DNA of 64,000 nt from Bacteroidia bacterium. GTDB taxonomy: Bacteria; Bacteroidota; Bacteroidia; Cytophagales; JAAEPT01. A model generated the notes under the pieces. It ran no database searches, was not told the DNA's origin, and saw only the letters and a list, made by a program, of their open reading frames with translations. The first letter of the stretch is position 1. Each line of letters begins with the position of its first letter. A program made the position numbers and the translations under genes. The stretch spans positions 1 to 64,000 of the forward strand of contig JAUIJC010000015.1 of NCBI GenBank assembly GCA_030431525.1, given 5' to 3'. Positions 46,275-56,740 of the stretch are shown here, one piece after another.

Positions 46275-46301
46275 GGGGCTGTACGCACAGCCCCTTTTTT
46301 T
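46275..46301 (+). terminator. Rho-independent terminator in a long intergenic region
   Basis: GGGGCTGTACGCACAGCCCCTTTTTTT. Confidence 0.85.
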
Positions 46302-46533
46302 GTGCCCTCAGCCTACTGTACTTGATACTTCCCGATTTCATGTCAAAACATCCATTGTAGAGGCTTTTTTAGGCTCGGATAAATTTTTTGGGCCGGTCCA
46401 AAATTCCCCTCAAAATATCCAAAACCGCACTTGTTGCTTTGCCGTAACAAAAGCAGACACTTTAGGCTAATGGGATAACTCCGGCCTTTTTTGAAGAGAC
46501 TTTCAATTAGCAAATACTAATAATACCTGCATT

Positions 46534-49500
46534 ATGGCTTTGACCAAGACCGTGCTATCTCCTGATGAGATTGTCGGAAGCTTTGTTCATAAACTTTTGG
46601 CCTCCGAGGATTACAAACAGAAACCCGCTGTATCCTGTGGAGGTAAGACTCTGACTTTTGATGAACTGAACAAGCAAGCCAACAAGGTGGCGAACTACCT
46701 TCAGAAGCAAGGAGTCGGTCCAGAGACCATAGTAGGGGTCTGTGTGGACCCTTCTTTGGAGATGATGGTGGGTATTTTGGGGGTAATCAAGGCTGGAGGG
46801 GCCTATTTGCCATTGGATCCTGAAAACCCCAAAGAGCGTTTGGCGCTTATTATCGAGGATGCCAACCCGTCAATAGTTCTGGTCAAGCAAGCTTTCAAAG
46901 AGATCTTGCCCCAAGGCCCACAATGCTTGGTGCTGGATGATGCTGAGCCCTTTTACAACAAGGAATCAGAGGAGACTCCAAAGGTGGACATCAAGCCCGA
47001 AAACCTGATGTATGTGATTTACACATCAGGTTCCACGGGAAGGCCCAAGGGAGTAATGGTGGAGCACCGCAATTTGGCGGCCTTTATTGCTGCTTCTGAA
47101 TTTATCGCGCCTTCCTATGAGGGAACGGTGGCCACTAAGTTGGCGCCATATTCTTTTGACGCTTCTGTGGCAGAGATTTTCGCCCCGCTTTGTGTGGGTG
47201 GTCACTTGCATATCATGCCCAAGGAATACGCCTTGGATCCCAAGCTTTTCGTGGAATACTGCGTGGAAAAGCAGATTACCTGCACATTTATTCCGCCGTC
47301 GATTTTGCAAGAAGTGGTAGGGGAAATGGAAAAGCACCGCGATGCATTAAAAATGAATCGGGTCCATGTTGGTGTGGAACCCATCAAGCAAGGCTTGTTG
47401 CAACGCATCAAAGATTTGTGGGAAAACGTGCGTGTCGTTAACGGCTATGGCCCCACTGAAGCGACCATTGTTTCCACTTATTTCGCCTTTGAAAAAGCCG
47501 AGGACCCCAATGCTGTTACTCCCATAGGAACCGCATTGCAGGGTTATCAGGTGTATCTCTTGGATGATAAAGGCCAAGAAGTGCCCGACGGAAAATCAGG
47601 GGAGATCTATGTCGGTGGATTGGGCGTGGCTCGTGGCTATTTGAACGACCCTGAAAAGACTGCCCTCAAGTTTGTGGATGATTTCATGAGCAAGGATGAG
47701 GGTGGAAAACTCTATCGCACGGGAGATTTAGCCTATCGCCTACCTGATGGCAACTTGATGTTCAAGGGGCGTTCGGATTTTCAGGTGAAGATTCGTGGTT
47801 TCCGCATCGAAGTGGGTGAGATAGAAAACGCTTTGTGCAAACACCCAGACATTCATAAGGCTGTGGTGCTGGCCAAACCCGATAGTTCTGGACAAAAACG
47901 CTTGGCCGCCTATGTCGCCTCAGAGAATCCGGAGTTGACGCCAAATCAAATTCGAGACTTCCTGCTGACGTTGGTGCCAGATTATATGGTTCCTTCGGCA
48001 TTTATTTTCTTCAAAAAATTTCCGCAGACACATAATGGCAAGGTGGACCGAAAGGCGCTTCCTGAGCCAGATTTCACTAAAAATGGTTTTGCAGATCAAT
48101 ATGTAGCGCCTTCTAATGACCGTGAGCGCACCATTGCCCGCCATTGGGAAGAGGTGTTGCGCATGGACAGGGTGGGCATAAAAGATGATTTCTTTCAATT
48201 AGGAGGACATTCTTTGTTGGCTACACAAGTGTTGTCGCGCATCCGAAATGAGTTCAATGTCCATTTGACCGTCAAGGATTTCTTTGAAAAGCCACGGGTG
48301 GATTTGCTTTCCGAGCTGATTGTGGAGCGTTCCAAAATTGATGATAACCGCAAGATTAAGCCTTCAAAGCGACCGGCCCAGCTTCCATTGGCCTATGCGC
48401 AGGAGCGACCATGGTTGTTGGAGAAGTTGGAAGGAGAAAACTTGTTGTATAACCTTCCCGGAGGTCTTGAAATCAAAGGGCCTGTAAAGGCCGATGTGCT
48501 GGAGAAAAGCATTAATCACTTGGTGGAAAGGCATGAGATTCTGCGTACCACTTTCTCAGAAGTGGATGGCAGTGGCGTACAGGTGATTCATGATAAGTTG
48601 CCGATCAAGCTTGGCAGAAAAGACCTTTCAAAGCTTGCAAACGAGGAGCAACAATTGGCCCTTGATAAGCATGGAAAAGCCCTTTTTGCCAAGCCTTTTA
48701 ATCTTAACCAAGGACCGCTTTTCCGTTTTGAGTTGATTAAGCTGGCCGAGGAGAATTATGTTCTCTTCTTCGATTTCCATCATATTATTTCTGATGGCTG
48801 GTCTTTTGGAGTTTTCTTCAAGGAACTGGCGGAGGTCTATAGGAAAGTGGTGGAAGGAGAGGAGAATCCGACGCTGAAGCCATTGGAAATCCAATATGCG
48901 GACTACGCCCTTTGGCAACGCGAGTTCATGAAGACGGAGGAATTCGCACGTCAATTGGACTACTGGAAAAAGGATTTGGAAGGGATTCCAGAGTTGCTCC
49001 AGTTGCCAACGGATAAGGTTCGTCCTGCCAAACAGAGTTTTAAAGGGGCAGAAGTGCAGTTTCATTTCTCTGCCGATTTGGTTCGTCGCCTTAAAGAAGT
49101 GGGCCTGACTACGGGGAGTAGTCTGTACATGACCATTTTGGCGGGATTCAACACTGTGCTTTCCCGTTACAGCCGTCAGGAGGACATTGTGGTGGGAAGC
49201 ATGATTGCCAACCGGAATAGGAATGAATTGGAGTCTTTGTTGGGGATGTTCACCAACACGATTCTGTTGCGAAATGACCTTTCTGGCAACCCGACTTTTG
49301 AAGCCTTGCTCAAGCAGGTAAAGCATAAAACCTTGGAGGCCTATGCCAATCAAGATGTGCCGTATGAAAAGCTTTTGGAGGAATTAAAGCCTGAGCGAAA
49401 CCTCAGCTATAACCCGCTTTTCCAAGTGATGCTCATCTACCAAAACATGGAGTTGGACACCTTTAACGTTTTTGATTCGGTGACGCCCATGCATTTTGAG

Positions 49501-52437
49501 AAAGACTCCTCCAAGGTGGATTTAACCATGTATATCACCGAAAAGGAAGAGGAGTTGGAAGGTTGTGTGGAATACAGCACTGATTTGTTTGAGAAGCGCA
49601 CCATTGAGAATATGGTGGAGCATTTGGTCAATGTCCTGGAGGATGCGGTTTCAAATATTGAAAAGCCAATTGGTGAATTGCAGTTGCTTTCAAAGAAAGA
49701 GTTGAAGCAGATTCAAGCTTGGAATAAGCGTGATCATCGCTTTAAGGACAATCTTCCAGTTCATGAGCGCTTCGAGCAGTTGGTGGAGGAGTGCCCTAAT
49801 GTTATTGCCCTTGAGCAAGAAGGCTCCGGCATGCTTACCTATGAAGCATTGAACGAGCGGGTCAATCGACTTGCAAATACCCTTTTGGATAAGGGATTGG
49901 GTAAAAATAATTTGGTGGGCGTTTTCTTGGAGAGAAGCGTGGAGGGCATAGTGGCCATTTTAGCCACGCTCAAGGCTGGATTGGCCTATGTGCCAATTGA
50001 CCCGAAATATCCACAGGAACGCATTTCCATGATTGCCGAGGATGCGAAACTGTCCGTCATTTTGACAAATGATGCTTTGAAGGGACAATTGGTTGTGAAG
50101 GAACGGGTAAATATTTGGAGTCTGGATGCCATGGCTGAAGCATTAGCCTCGGCTCCAATTGCTAATCCAAAGATTAAAGTGGGGGCTAAGGATTTGGCTT
50201 ATGTCATATTCACCTCAGGATCCACGGGGCGTCCAAAAGGAGTCATGATTGAGCATGGCGGGCTGACAAACTTTGTGAATAATCTCAAGTTGGATTACGG
50301 CTTGAGTTCCAAGGATTCGGTCTTGCAGTTTGCCTCCTTCAGTTTTGACACGGCTGTGGAGGAGATTTTCTCGGCGCTTTGTTCCGGTGGAAAACTGGTG
50401 TTGCGGACGGATGACTTGCTTAGTTCCTATGCACATTTCTTGAGTTATGTAGAGAAGAAACGCATTTCCGTACTGGATTTCCCAACGGCCTACTGGCATC
50501 AGTTGGTGGCTGAAATGCACCAGAAAAATATAGAGCTCCCGAGTTCTGTTCGATTAGTCATTATTGGTGGAGAAACGGCACAGACCGATTACATCAGGAT
50601 GTGGAACGGTCTGCCGTGGCAGGGGAAAAAACCTATGTTGGTGAACACCTATGGGCCAACTGAGGGAACTGTGGTGGCTACCCGATACTTCTTGCCTGAA
50701 CATTACGCTTGTGAGAATATGCCTATCGGCCAGCCGTTGGCGAATGTTGGTGTACATGTGCTGGATAGTAATTTCCATCCATTGCCAGTGGGAGTGCCTG
50801 GTGAACTTTTCATTTCTGGAAAGGGGCTTGCCAAAGGATATTTGAACCGTCAAGATTTGACGAAGGAGCGATTTGTCACTAAAACCATTGAAGGAAAAAG
50901 GGTTAGGCTTTACAAAACAGGAGATTTGGTTCGCTTCTTAGCCGATGGAAACTTAGAGTTCCTCGGTAGGGTGGACAATCAGGTAAAAATTCGAGGGTTC
51001 CGTATTGAGCTCGGTGAGATTGAAGGGCAGATTTCCCAATGTAAAGTGGTGAAGGAATGCGCGGTGTTGGTGAAGGAAATAAAGGGAGACAAGCGATTGG
51101 TGGCTTATGTAGTCTTTGAGGGGAAGGAAGAAAGTCTCATTACTGAATTAAAAGCTTATTTAAAGGAGCGACTTCCTGAATACATGATTCCTTCATCTTT
51201 TGTGATGTTGGAGGAAATGCCACTGACAGCAAACCAAAAGGTGAATAAGAAAGCCTTGCCGGAGCCAACTTTTAATGGGGCTGGAGGGAATGCCCACACC
51301 TCTCCAAAAGGCAAGGTGCAAAAGGGCTTGCATAGCATTTGGTGCGATGTGCTGGGCTATGAATGCATCAGCACAACTGATGATTTCTTTGAGTTGGGTG
51401 GGCACTCCCTTCTGGCAGTAAAACTGATTTCCAGTATTGAGCAGAAATTTGGGATTCGATTGCCCTTGGCCAATCTCTTCTCGCATCCGTCCATCATTGA
51501 TTTGTCAGCGCATATTGAGGATCAGCAATCCAAGGTGGCCTCTGGGGAGGAGAATGAAACTTATGATCCTTTGGTACCCATTAAGCCTTCAGGCTCCAAT
51601 ATCCCTTTGTATTTGGTGCATGGTTTGGGAGGAAATGTATTGAATTATTATGCCTTGGGCAGGGCGGTGAGCAAAGAGCAACCAGTTTTTGGCCTTCAGG
51701 CCAAGGGTACAGAGGGAAAACATCGCCCGCTGGACAGGGTGGAAGACATGGCCTACATTTATGTGGAGGCTATTCTGAAGCACAATCCCGATGGTCCATA
51801 CTTGTTGGCAGGTGCCTCATTTGGTGGGGCTGTGGCTCTGGAGGTGGCGCATCAGTTGATGGCCGCGGGTAAGGAAGTGGCTTTGGTAGCCATGTTTGAT
51901 TCCATTGCCTACACCAATGAGAATTACTTGTCAGGTGTTCAGCTGCTGACGCAAAAGCTGAAGGTGGCATTACGCCGAGGGCTGTTCTACGCAAGTAAAT
52001 TCTTCAAGGAGCCAATGAGGGAGAAAATAAAGTACTATAAGCGCCTTCAACAGGCCATGAAGTATCGGACGAAGAAGGATTTGGAGAAGGAGCGGGAGAA
52101 GATGCGTATCAACGGGGAAGCCATTCCAGACTATTTGAGTGATATCTGGTATTACAATGATCAAGCTTACCGCAAGTATGGATTGAAGTTGTATGCAGGT
52201 GATGTGCTCCTATTCCGAGCCGTGGAAAAAACCTTTGTGATTAACGATTACAAAATTACCACAAGCGATACTGATTATGGGTGGGAAGAATATGTTACAG
52301 GTGAGTTTGAGATTGTGGAGGCTTCAGGTTCCCATAATTCCATGTTGGAGGACCCTCATGTGCATAGTTTGGCTAAAATGCTGGAGGATCGGGTTCGCAA
52401 GGTGAATCAACGTGTTCGTCGAAAGAAGTCCAAGTAA
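46534..52437 (+). CDS. Bimodular non-ribosomal peptide synthetase, A-PCP-C-A-PCP-TE
   Basis: A1 VIYTSGSTGRPKGVMVEH, PCP1 DDFFQLGGHSLLATQVL, C FDFHHIISDGWSFGVFFKEL, A2 VIFTSGSTGRPKGVMIEH, PCP2 DDFFELGGHSLLAVKLI, TE LVHGLGGNVLNYYALGRAV...LLAGASFGGAVALEVAHQL. Confidence 0.96.
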   Translation: MALTKTVLSPDEIVGSFVHKLLASEDYKQKPAVSCGGKTLTFDELNKQANKVANYLQKQGVGPETIVGVCVDPSLEMMVGILGVIKAGGAYLPLDPENPKERLALIIEDANPSIVLVKQAFKEILPQGPQCLVLDDAEPFYNKESEETPKVDIKPENLMYVIYTSGSTGRPKGVMVEHRNLAAFIAASEFIAPSYEGTVATKLAPYSFDASVAEIFAPLCVGGHLHIMPKEYALDPKLFVEYCVEKQITCTFIPPSILQEVVGEMEKHRDALKMNRVHVGVEPIKQGLLQRIKDLWENVRVVNGYGPTEATIVSTYFAFEKAEDPNAVTPIGTALQGYQVYLLDDKGQEVPDGKSGEIYVGGLGVARGYLNDPEKTALKFVDDFMSKDEGGKLYRTGDLAYRLPDGNLMFKGRSDFQVKIRGFRIEVGEIENALCKHPDIHKAVVLAKPDSSGQKRLAAYVASENPELTPNQIRDFLLTLVPDYMVPSAFIFFKKFPQTHNGKVDRKALPEPDFTKNGFADQYVAPSNDRERTIARHWEEVLRMDRVGIKDDFFQLGGHSLLATQVLSRIRNEFNVHLTVKDFFEKPRVDLLSELIVERSKIDDNRKIKPSKRPAQLPLAYAQERPWLLEKLEGENLLYNLPGGLEIKGPVKADVLEKSINHLVERHEILRTTFSEVDGSGVQVIHDKLPIKLGRKDLSKLANEEQQLALDKHGKALFAKPFNLNQGPLFRFELIKLAEENYVLFFDFHHIISDGWSFGVFFKELAEVYRKVVEGEENPTLKPLEIQYADYALWQREFMKTEEFARQLDYWKKDLEGIPELLQLPTDKVRPAKQSFKGAEVQFHFSADLVRRLKEVGLTTGSSLYMTILAGFNTVLSRYSRQEDIVVGSMIANRNRNELESLLGMFTNTILLRNDLSGNPTFEALLKQVKHKTLEAYANQDVPYEKLLEELKPERNLSYNPLFQVMLIYQNMELDTFNVFDSVTPMHFEKDSSKVDLTMYITEKEEELEGCVEYSTDLFEKRTIENMVEHLVNVLEDAVSNIEKPIGELQLLSKKELKQIQAWNKRDHRFKDNLPVHERFEQLVEECPNVIALEQEGSGMLTYEALNERVNRLANTLLDKGLGKNNLVGVFLERSVEGIVAILATLKAGLAYVPIDPKYPQERISMIAEDAKLSVILTNDALKGQLVVKERVNIWSLDAMAEALASAPIANPKIKVGAKDLAYVIFTSGSTGRPKGVMIEHGGLTNFVNNLKLDYGLSSKDSVLQFASFSFDTAVEEIFSALCSGGKLVLRTDDLLSSYAHFLSYVEKKRISVLDFPTAYWHQLVAEMHQKNIELPSSVRLVIIGGETAQTDYIRMWNGLPWQGKKPMLVNTYGPTEGTVVATRYFLPEHYACENMPIGQPLANVGVHVLDSNFHPLPVGVPGELFISGKGLAKGYLNRQDLTKERFVTKTIEGKRVRLYKTGDLVRFLADGNLEFLGRVDNQVKIRGFRIELGEIEGQISQCKVVKECAVLVKEIKGDKRLVAYVVFEGKEESLITELKAYLKERLPEYMIPSSFVMLEEMPLTANQKVNKKALPEPTFNGAGGNAHTSPKGKVQKGLHSIWCDVLGYECISTTDDFFELGGHSLLAVKLISSIEQKFGIRLPLANLFSHPSIIDLSAHIEDQQSKVASGEENETYDPLVPIKPSGSNIPLYLVHGLGGNVLNYYALGRAVSKEQPVFGLQAKGTEGKHRPLDRVEDMAYIYVEAILKHNPDGPYLLAGASFGGAVALEVAHQLMAAGKEVALVAMFDSIAYTNENYLSGVQLLTQKLKVALRRGLFYASKFFKEPMREKIKYYKRLQQAMKYRTKKDLEKEREKMRINGEAIPDYLSDIWYYNDQAYRKYGLKLYAGDVLLFRAVEKTFVINDYKITTSDTDYGWEEYVTGEFEIVEASGSHNSMLEDPHVHSLAKMLEDRVRKVNQRVRRKKSK

Positions 52438-52483
52438 AAAATGTTGATAGATGTTGAGAGCTGTTCCAAATGGAGCAGCTCTT

Positions 52484-53902
52484 TTACTTTGGTCCAAAGG
52501 TGGAAAAGCTCTTAATGATTGTTCTTCCTTTGGGGACAATCACTTGTAGGTCGTAGCTTTTGGTCGCTCCGTTGGCGGCTTGGGCATTGAGTTGGACAAT
52601 ATTTTCTCCTTCCTGTAAGGGAACTCTGGTGTAAAAAATAGTGTGTGGAAGCGTCTGCCAGTTGCGTGTGTCAGCCTGTTCTGAGATGGCTCCGGCCACA
52701 CTCACGGCCATACCTGCTGCTTCGTTTTGCTGGCTGACGGCATAAGCAGCGGCCTGTTTGATGGCTACGCGGAGCAACGAGGTACTTAGCTCTTGAAGCA
52801 TTCGATCCTCAAGACACTGTTTCGCGACAGCATTGACATTTTCAGCTTTGTTGAGCTGGTATTGTTTGCCATTAGCTACAATGGTTCCTCCACTGAAAAA
52901 AGGTCTTCGTTCAATGTATTTCGGGAAGGCTATTCGAACTACCCGCAGGTCTTCCAGTCCACTGTTGTGGTAATTACTGCTTGAAACGGGGAATGGAAAG
53001 GTGAGTCCCATTTGGGAGTTATTGAAGTTGACCACTCCGCCAGAGCCTTTGACTACGGTAAATGTAAGGCTCGTTTCATCCTTGACAGGGCCGAGGCCGT
53101 TTTGCCAAAGAAAGAACATGGAGGATTCTCCAATGCTCTTTTTATCGAAGGTCATCCCGAATTCCTTCTCGTAATAACCCAGTTCTTCCCAAAGGTTGGA
53201 AAGGTAGGCAGTCCGTAAGATATCCTCTTTTAATTGTTCGGGAACGGGAGCATTAAATAGCCTTTTGTAGTCCGTTTGGTAGATTTCCAAGGCATTTCGA
53301 AAGGCGATAAAGGCGTCGTTGGTTTCGCCAGAGGCTTCGTAGGCCATGCCCATAATCAGGTGGATAAAGGCATCCCGTTTGAATTTTCCCTCGCCTTTGT
53401 AGCGGTCATTGTATTGTTGCAGGCGGAGATTCATCCGTCGAGTCTCCACCAAAGCCTTTTCGTAATCTGCCTGTTGCAGGTAGTTGATGGCCTTGTAGTA
53501 ATTGATGTAGAGGACCTCGTGTTTTTCCCCGTAGTAGGTGCTCACTTTTGGGTTGACCAAGAGCGAACTGGTCACATCAGCGGCATTTTTGTGGAAATCT
53601 TCGGCGAAGAGATAGGCCTTTTCAAAGTAAACATTGCTTAGGTCATAATCTCCCTCTAAGGAGTTAACCGTGCCCATGTTGAAGTAATACAACAGCCTGT
53701 CCTTGCCTTTTTCTCCTTTCTTGTCCTTGGCCAAAATATCCTCGGCCTGCTCCATCCGTCCCTGTTGGAAGGCTTGGTTGAACTTGGCGTTTTTCTGGTA
53801 GTAGGTTTGGCAAGTCGAAATGAGCGCACTAACCATGATGGTCAGCACGCATTCCAAAAACCGTTTCCACCTATTGTTTCCGCCAAATGCCATGTGCACC
53901 AA
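52484..53902 (-). CDS. COG3014-like secreted protein with TPR-like repeats
   Basis: LLYYFNMGTVNSLEGDYDLSNVYFEKAYLFAED; adjacent to the LpoB-like gene. Confidence 0.7.
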   Translation of the reverse strand: MVHMAFGGNNRWKRFLECVLTIMVSALISTCQTYYQKNAKFNQAFQQGRMEQAEDILAKDKKGEKGKDRLLYYFNMGTVNSLEGDYDLSNVYFEKAYLFAEDFHKNAADVTSSLLVNPKVSTYYGEKHEVLYINYYKAINYLQQADYEKALVETRRMNLRLQQYNDRYKGEGKFKRDAFIHLIMGMAYEASGETNDAFIAFRNALEIYQTDYKRLFNAPVPEQLKEDILRTAYLSNLWEELGYYEKEFGMTFDKKSIGESSMFFLWQNGLGPVKDETSLTFTVVKGSGGVVNFNNSQMGLTFPFPVSSSNYHNSGLEDLRVVRIAFPKYIERRPFFSGGTIVANGKQYQLNKAENVNAVAKQCLEDRMLQELSTSLLRVAIKQAAAYAVSQQNEAAGMAVSVAGAISEQADTRNWQTLPHTIFYTRVPLQEGENIVQLNAQAANGATKSYDLQVIVPKGRTIIKSFSTFGPK

Positions 53903-53929
53903 GGGTAGGACGTGAACAAGAATCCAAGC

Positions 53930-54511
53930 TTATCGCTTGACGAACTTTTTGATTTTCTTGTTACCTATCCACACTTTCTCGTTGGTGGTGAGGTCGGCTA
54001 GTTCGAGGTCCACTTGGTAATAGACCACCTGCTCCTTTTTGTATTGGTCCACGATGGAGTTGATGGTACCGAACATCATGTAATCAGCACCGAGCTCCTT
54101 ACCAAATTGCTTTTGGGTTTCAGGCGAGGCGTATTGGGCTTGATCGGCTTTTTCCTCCCTGAGTTTCTCACGGAATTCGGCGTTTTCCACGATGCGGACC
54201 GTGCCGGAGTTCAGCAATCCACGCTCGATGTCCTTGATAAAAGTTTCGGCGCTGATGTGTTCGTGGCTTTTGTTTTGGATGATACCGACGATGATAATGG
54301 GCTTTTTATCGTTTTTCGTCTCAAAATTGGTGCGCCAAGGACGGTTCAGACAATCGGATACCATTTCCTCAGCCACCAGACGGGAGTCCGTGTCGTTCCA
54401 TCGTCCGCTGACGTCGATTTGTTCATCGGAGCTGACACGGGTGACTTGGCGTTTACAATCTGTCAGGAAAAGGGAAAGGCAAATGATGCAGAGGGAGAAT
54501 AGGCGTTTCAT
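53930..54511 (-). CDS. LpoB-like penicillin-binding-protein activator lipoprotein
   Basis: SLFLTDCKRQ lipobox; VSGRWNDTDSRLVAEEMVSDCLNRPW; GKELGADYMMFGTINSIVDQYKKEQVVYYQVDLELADLTTNEKVW. Confidence 0.88.
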   Translation of the reverse strand: MKRLFSLCIICLSLFLTDCKRQVTRVSSDEQIDVSGRWNDTDSRLVAEEMVSDCLNRPWRTNFETKNDKKPIIIVGIIQNKSHEHISAETFIKDIERGLLNSGTVRIVENAEFREKLREEKADQAQYASPETQKQFGKELGADYMMFGTINSIVDQYKKEQVVYYQVDLELADLTTNEKVWIGNKKIKKFVKR

Positions 54512-54587
54512 GCAATAACAGATGTATGATTTCTACTGTTATTGAACGGAAAAATAGTCTTGTTGTTTTGGCCAAATTCGTTTTGGT

Positions 54588-54998
54588 TCAGAATACAACC
54601 AAAATGGAGGATGTTGAAGAGGAATATGGATGGAAGATTAGACTGTCATTTTCCCATTTTATGATTTCACCACCATTTTTAACTCCATCCAAAGGAACCC
54701 CTTTCAATTGATCTTTATTGCATCCTGTAACTAAGGGCCAATGGTGATAGCCTACTGCTGACATGTATATTTTCTTGTCTTTTGGATGAAGAACGTAACA
54801 ATCTGAATATTCTTTAGATTCTACCTTCACCAAGTATTTAGACCAAGATCTCATTACAGAGACTTTACCCGCCGGTTGATATTGTGCAGTGGTTGTATTG
54901 ATAGGTAAGAATAATTCAACGTAGGTTGTGATGAATAGGAAGGCTCCTAAACACATCACAACAAAAGTGGTGGCCAACCAAAAAATCCCTTTTTTCAT
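54588..54998 (-). CDS. Hypothetical membrane-anchored protein
   Basis: 136 aa, N-terminal TM, in a same-strand gene run. Confidence 0.6.
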   Translation of the reverse strand: MKKGIFWLATTFVVMCLGAFLFITTYVELFLPINTTTAQYQPAGKVSVMRSWSKYLVKVESKEYSDCYVLHPKDKKIYMSAVGYHHWPLVTGCNKDQLKGVPLDGVKNGGEIIKWENDSLIFHPYSSSTSSILVVF

Positions 54999-55012
54999 TT
55001 TTTAAGATTGTT

Positions 55013-55609
55013 TTACCAAGTCAGGAAAATCGTCGTCCAAAAGGCCATGGGAATAATGGTGCCCCATACCAGTCCCTCAAGGTTTCGGCGACGGGCGTAG
55101 CGATCCCTTTGTTCCTGCATCTGTTGCTGTTGGATGCGTTTCATGGTAATGGCGTTGTTTTGGCGCTCCAGTTCAGCGATGGCTCCATCCACCAAGGTTT
55201 TATAACGCTTTGCTTCCTTGTCCTCAGGGTTGAGCTTGAGGGCGTGTTCCAAGTCATTTCTGGCGCCGTAGAAGTCATTGAGCTGGTATTTGGCCATGGC
55301 GCGCCCGATGTAGGCCTGATATTTATAGTCCGCTCGTTCGATTACGGTGGAAAAGTCCAGAAGCGCCTTGGAGTAATTGCCCAATTGCATGTGGCAGTAG
55401 CCTCGCTCATAATAAGCCCCGCTATTATAGGGCATGATGGACAGCGAAGTGTCGAATTTGGCAACGGCCTTTTTATATTTTCCGCGCAATAATAAGGCTC
55501 TGGCAGAGTCCTGATAAGGCTTGTATTGGGATACATCCTTTTTGGAAGTATGCTGGGCCTGCGTCACCAATGAAAGAAGCAGGAAAGGGATTATAAGTAG
55601 GATTTTCAT
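55013..55609 (-). CDS. Secreted TPR protein
   Basis: Signal peptide; YKKAVAKFDTSLSIMPYNSGAYYERGYCHMQLGNYSKALLDFSTVI. Confidence 0.85.
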   Translation of the reverse strand: MKILLIIPFLLLSLVTQAQHTSKKDVSQYKPYQDSARALLLRGKYKKAVAKFDTSLSIMPYNSGAYYERGYCHMQLGNYSKALLDFSTVIERADYKYQAYIGRAMAKYQLNDFYGARNDLEHALKLNPEDKEAKRYKTLVDGAIAELERQNNAITMKRIQQQQMQEQRDRYARRRNLEGLVWGTIIPMAFWTTIFLTW

Positions 55610-56499
55610 TCTAAATGCAGTTTTTGGCGGAGCTTGCTGTCCTTATTTTTATTCTTTGTCCAGTAGTCGATCATCATCGTCTGGTCCAACCTTGCCGTGG
55701 TGGTGAGCTCTTGGGCATCGGCACCAAACCCACTCAGATAGGTTTCCTTCCAAAGAAGGATGCGATGTGGGAATTCCTGTTTGAAGGTGATGGCTAATTT
55801 TCGCTTACTGGATGGATAGTCAAGTTTGTAGGTGATTTCACCCTGATTGGTATCCAAGGTCGCGGTGGCTTTCTCGGCTTGGAGCGTTGTATGGCGCAGG
55901 CGTTGGGCCATGGTGCTCGGAATAATGTCCATTTCACCTACGGGAAGGCTATCCGGAGTGAGGCGAATAATATTCCAAATTTCATCCTCCACCCATGTGT
56001 TGGGTAAATCAAGCAGTTGTTCGCCTTCCTGCTCAAAATAGGAATGGAGTTGGGCCTTGTATCCTTGAGGCGTCTTGTTGAGTTGGGTAAAAGTGTGCCC
56101 GCACCACTCTTGACTGGAGGTGGTTACTTTTAGAGTGTGTGGATGTTTTTTTCGGTCGATGGGACTGAACACCGAACTCATCATGGAGTAGGGGTAGATG
56201 CCGGTGTTAAATTTTTTGGTGAGGTTCAGTTTCATGACCTTCACCGCATCCTGTCCGCTGTTTTCTGGCCTGTCCAGTTTTACTTGCTTGGCGAGTGAGA
56301 AATCCTCCGTCACAAAAATGAGTACGGCGCTTCCTTGATGGATTTCCCCATAGCGGGCCTGTTCCAGTTTGTAGCTGTTTACCTCCGCTTTTCCCTGAAA
56401 CCAGTATTCCCCGAAGTCTTTGATTTCTTCGACTACATCTGGTTTGGTGTCACAAGAAATAAGTATCGAAAGGAGGAGGAGAAGCTGAAAACGTTTCAT
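55606..56499 (-). CDS. Hypothetical lipoprotein
   Basis: LLLLLSILISCDTKP lipobox; ATGA-type overlap with the next gene. Confidence 0.75.
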   Translation of the reverse strand: MKRFQLLLLLSILISCDTKPDVVEEIKDFGEYWFQGKAEVNSYKLEQARYGEIHQGSAVLIFVTEDFSLAKQVKLDRPENSGQDAVKVMKLNLTKKFNTGIYPYSMMSSVFSPIDRKKHPHTLKVTTSSQEWCGHTFTQLNKTPQGYKAQLHSYFEQEGEQLLDLPNTWVEDEIWNIIRLTPDSLPVGEMDIIPSTMAQRLRHTTLQAEKATATLDTNQGEITYKLDYPSSKRKLAITFKQEFPHRILLWKETYLSGFGADAQELTTTARLDQTMMIDYWTKNKNKDSKLRQKLHLE

Positions 56500-56540
56500 G
56501 TGGAACCTTTTTTATAATTGAGGCAATTGATGTAGAATTT

Positions 56541-56657
56541 GACCACAGAGTTCACAGAGGAAAGGAGAATAGGAGGCTTTCTACTCTCAAAACTCCATTT
56601 TTTGAAGAATGAGAGCCTCTGCGCCCTCTATTTCTCTGTGTCCTCTGTGGTTCCTGA
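56541..56657. repeat. GACCACAGAG-family inverted repeat, copy C
   Basis: GACCACAGAGTTCACAGAGGAAAGGAGAATAGGAGGC...GCCCTCTATTTCTCTGTGTCCTCTGTGGTTC. Confidence 0.75.
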
Positions 56658-56740
56658 CTAAATAATTCTATTCAGAAAATTCTCTCTCTTACCTGCATAA
56701 ACGGGAATTCAGGGGTTTGGGCTTTTTATCCCATTGAAAA

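Noticed and set aside
46534-52437. Siderophore biosynthesis cluster
   Set aside because: No chorismate, hydroxamate or receptor genes are adjacent; nothing supports a siderophore product.
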